Shown: positions 61,882-64,000 of the stretch, in pieces
How positions within the stretch are numbered: position 1 is the first letter of the stretch
How the letters are laid out: each line of letters opens with the position of its first letter
Assembly (NCBI RefSeq): GCF_026341035.1
Contig: NZ_JAPEOQ010000001.1
Location: forward strand, 1,984,001-2,048,000
DNA length: 64,000 nucleotides
Direction of reading: 5' to 3'
From: Streptomyces sp. NBC_01016
Lineage (GTDB): Bacteria; Actinomycetota; Actinomycetes; Streptomycetales; Streptomycetaceae
Translations under genes and position numbers: made by a program
Notes under the pieces: generated by a model
Databases searched by the model: none
Seen by the model: the letters and a program-made list of their open reading frames with translations, nothing else
Told to the model about the DNA's origin: nothing

Positions 61882-64000
61882 GTGGAACGTGGAGAACGGG
61901 CACCGAATGTGGTCGCTTCGTCGGGGCCAGGACCGGGACCGGGGTCGGCCGGGCGGCGACGCCGGCGCCGTCGCCTGATGGGGGCACGGCACAAACAAGC
62001 AAGGGACCCGCGGGCGCACTGGCTGCTGCTCGCCCTCACCCTGCCGGTGCTCTTCGGCGCCCTCCTCTTCCAGGGCTGGACCCAGAACGAGGTGGACGGC
62101 GCCAGGACGAAGCCTGCCTGCACGCAGCCCGTGCCCGCGTCGGCCTCCGGCGCGGGCCCGGTGCTGTCCATCGACGGCGGCCGGGTGCACAGCGCCTCGA
62201 TGCGGCCCGGCACCGTCGCGCTCACCTATGACGGCGGCCCCTACCCGAAGGCGACGCCGAAACTGCTCGCGCTGCTCAAGAAGCATCACGCGCACGCCAC
62301 GTTCTTCCTCAACGGCGCCAAGGCCGCTCAGCATCCGAAGCTGGTCGAGCGGATCAGGGCCGACGGGCACGACATCGGCTCCAACACCTACACGGGCGCC
62401 GACATGGGCAGCTCGTCCAAGGTGCGCAGCAAGCTCGAACTGGGCCTGACCCAGAGCGCGTTCGCGGGCAGCGGCGGCTTCCACACCACACTCCTGCGGA
62501 TGCCGATGACCACCACCGTCGCCACGATGTGCGGCGGCGAGTGGCCCGCCGCGCAGGCGGCGTCCGCCGACGGCTACACGCTGGTCGCGGCCGACCACTC
62601 CGGGCAGCGGGTCAGGGACGGCCTGGTGCGCCAGCTCAGCCAGACCTCGCTCGGCTACCGCGAGACGGCGAAGCTGCTGGCGAATCCGCAGGCCAGGAAC
62701 TTCGCCACCATCACGGAGGGCGCGCAGACCAACCAGCAGGCAACGGCTGAGGTGGCCGCGCCCGTGCGCTGGCTCGGGCAGGGCCTGATCTGGTTCCAGA
62801 CCCTCGGCCGCAGCTTCGTCTCGGCCATCTCGTGGGTGCTCCTCGCGGCCGCGGGCCTCGGTGTGCTGCGCCTGCTCGTGCTCGTGCTGTTCGCCCGCGC
62901 GCACGTCAGACGCCTTGAGCGGTTCCGTCCCGGCTCGCCCTGGCTGCGCGAGATCCGCGATCCGGTGACCGTGCTCGTACCCGCGTACAACGAGGAGGCG
63001 GGCATCGGCGCGACGCTGCGTTCGTTGCTCGCCTCGACCCACCAGCCGATGCAGATCATCGTCATCGACGACGGGTCGAGCGACCGCACGGTGCAGATCG
63101 CGAGCGAATACGCGGCCCGTGACGCGCGCGTGCAGGTGCTGTGCCAGCCCAACTCGGGCAAGGCCGCGGCCCTCAACCACGGCCTGAAGTACACCCGTTG
63201 CCCGTACGTCGTGATGATCGACTCGGACACCGTCTTCGAGGCCGACGCGATCCAGCGCCTGGTCCAGCCGCTGGCCCACCCGGCCGTCGGCGCGGTCAGC
63301 GGCAACACCAAGGTCGGCAACCGCAAGCGACTCCTCGGCCGTTGGCAGCATCTGGAGTACGTCTTCGGGTTCAACCTGGACCGCCGGATGTTCGAGGTCC
63401 TGGAGTGCATGACGACCGTGCCCGGCGCGATCGGCGCCTTCCGGCTCGACGCGCTGATGGGCGTCGGCGGCCTGAGCGAGGACACCCTCGCCGAGGACAC
63501 CGACCTCACGATGGCGCTGTGGCGGGCCGGCTGGCGGGTCGTGTACGAGGAGACCGCGATCGCCTGGACCGAAGTCCCCACCTCCCTGCGGCAGTTGTGG
63601 CGCCAGCGCTACCGCTGGTGCTACGGCACCCTGCAGGCGATGTGGAAGCACCGGGGCGCGGTCCTGGAGGTCGGGCCCGCGGGCCGCTTCGGTCGGCGCG
63701 GCCTTTCCTACCTGTTCCTCTTCCAGGTCGTGCTGCCGCTCCTCGCCCCGATGATCGACGTCTTCATGTTCTACAGCGCCGTGTTCGCCGGTGACACGAC
63801 CACGTCCGTGGTGGCCTGGGTGGGCTTTCTCGCCCTCCAGATGGTCGTCGCGGCGTACGCTCTGAAGCTCGACGGAGAGCGCAGGCGCACGCTCTGGTCA
63901 TTGCCCTTCCAGCTGTTCGTGTACCGGCAGTTGATGTACCTCGTGGTCATCCAGTCCGTGGTGGCCTTCGTGGGCGGCAGCCGGTTGAAGTGGCAGCGCA
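61882..64000 (+). CDS. Polysaccharide deacetylase-like / GT2 synthase fusion (runs off window)
   Basis: At least 706 residues, open at the window end. A basic R-rich stretch and one TM helix (HWLLLALTLPVLFGALLFQG) lead into a NodB-type domain whose key residues are lost. TYDGGP replaces TFDDGP, and the HxxxH zinc ligands read NTYTG. A second TM then precedes a processive GT2 domain with VPAYNEEAGIG, IVIDDGSSDRT, MIDSDTVFEA, LAEDTDLT and QRYRWCYG, followed by more helices. It resembles poly-N-acetylglucosamine/hyaluronan-type synthases. The start is uncertain: GTG 61882, GTG 61909 or ATG 61978. Confidence 0.85.
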   Translation, partial: MERGERAPNVVASSGPGPGPGSAGRRRRRRRLMGARHKQARDPRAHWLLLALTLPVLFGALLFQGWTQNEVDGARTKPACTQPVPASASGAGPVLSIDGGRVHSASMRPGTVALTYDGGPYPKATPKLLALLKKHHAHATFFLNGAKAAQHPKLVERIRADGHDIGSNTYTGADMGSSSKVRSKLELGLTQSAFAGSGGFHTTLLRMPMTTTVATMCGGEWPAAQAASADGYTLVAADHSGQRVRDGLVRQLSQTSLGYRETAKLLANPQARNFATITEGAQTNQQATAEVAAPVRWLGQGLIWFQTLGRSFVSAISWVLLAAAGLGVLRLLVLVLFARAHVRRLERFRPGSPWLREIRDPVTVLVPAYNEEAGIGATLRSLLASTHQPMQIIVIDDGSSDRTVQIASEYAARDARVQVLCQPNSGKAAALNHGLKYTRCPYVVMIDSDTVFEADAIQRLVQPLAHPAVGAVSGNTKVGNRKRLLGRWQHLEYVFGFNLDRRMFEVLECMTTVPGAIGAFRLDALMGVGGLSEDTLAEDTDLTMALWRAGWRVVYEETAIAWTEVPTSLRQLWRQRYRWCYGTLQAMWKHRGAVLEVGPAGRFGRRGLSYLFLFQVVLPLLAPMIDVFMFYSAVFAGDTTTSVVAWVGFLALQMVVAAYALKLDGERRRTLWSLPFQLFVYRQLMYLVVIQSVVAFVGGSRLKWQR

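Noticed and set aside
61729..63651. Long minus-strand frame opposite the GT2 fusion
   Set aside because: Shadow frame caused by GC bias; its translation has no motifs, while the plus strand has a full set of GT2 motifs.

Overview
The window is chromosomal DNA of a Streptomyces or very close relative. The evidence is very high G+C with G/C-biased third codon positions, GTG starts and ATGA/GTGA overlaps, lipoproteins with LTAC boxes, and recognisable Streptomyces core genes (afsQ1-afsQ2-sigQ, mmpB, accA2-pccB, cya). From memory, the gene order follows the central arm of the S. coelicolor chromosome around SCO4878-SCO4937. I see no insertion sequence, prophage, CRISPR array, rRNA or tRNA, so this is core rather than accessory DNA.

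Layout. 1-6167: a surface-glycan locus with a polysialyltransferase-like protein (cut by the window edge), a GT2 glycosyltransferase, a DUF6716-like glycosyltransferase, a CMP-nonulosonate synthetase fused to a HAD phosphatase, a NeuB-type synthase and a GT52-like transferase. This fits the Kdn-type teichulosonic acid cell-wall polymer described for S. coelicolor. 6212-7599: a Cmx/CmrA-type drug exporter behind a leader peptide and an attenuator-like set of hairpins. 7762-9024: an M20 amidohydrolase. 9572-16444: a nucleoside ABC importer (two tandem BMP lipoproteins, a double ATPase, two permeases) ending in cytidine deaminase. 16488-17997: an ECF41 sigma factor, its carboxymuconolactone-decarboxylase partner and an ECF41-type promoter. 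18198-28832: an AlkD-like protein, deoA, an AEC transporter, a STAS protein, a SigG-like ECF sigma factor, an MFS/LysR pair, an alpha/beta hydrolase, add, and small envelope proteins. 28887-32778: the afsQ1-afsQ2-lipoprotein operon divergent from sigQ, with an AfsQ1 box between them. 32973-41655: a uridine kinase-like gene, a secreted protein, two aldehyde dehydrogenase genes plus deoC, a PH-domain membrane protein, a phosphosugar mutase plus deoD, and a gamma-glutamylcyclotransferase-like gene. 41829-47116: an LpdA-like quinone reductase and DeoR, TetR and LuxR regulators. 47208-53583: the propionyl/acetyl-CoA carboxylase genes (accA2, pccB, epsilon subunit), mmpB, maf and birA. 53712-56985: adenylate cyclase, a crotonase and a GGDEF protein. 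57027-64000: a sortase-type surface protein, an L,D-transpeptidase, an ABC efflux pair and a pseudo-deacetylase/GT2 fusion.

How it works together. The strongest theme is complete nucleoside catabolism spread over about 32 kb: uptake, deamination (cdd, add), phosphorolysis (deoA, deoD), a mutase able to serve as phosphopentomutase, deoxyribose-5-phosphate cleavage (deoC), and oxidation of the acetaldehyde by the adjacent dehydrogenase. Every one of these transcription units except the interior of the ABC operon carries a copy of one 14-bp palindrome, TCTACGCGCGTAGA, in its promoter. That defines an undocumented-looking local regulon.

A second window-wide signal is a roughly 45-bp intergenic double-hairpin repeat present at eight loci. 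It has compensatory base changes in its stem and mostly sits between convergent genes. Many genes also look leaderless, with a -10 hexamer 6-7 nt before the start codon.
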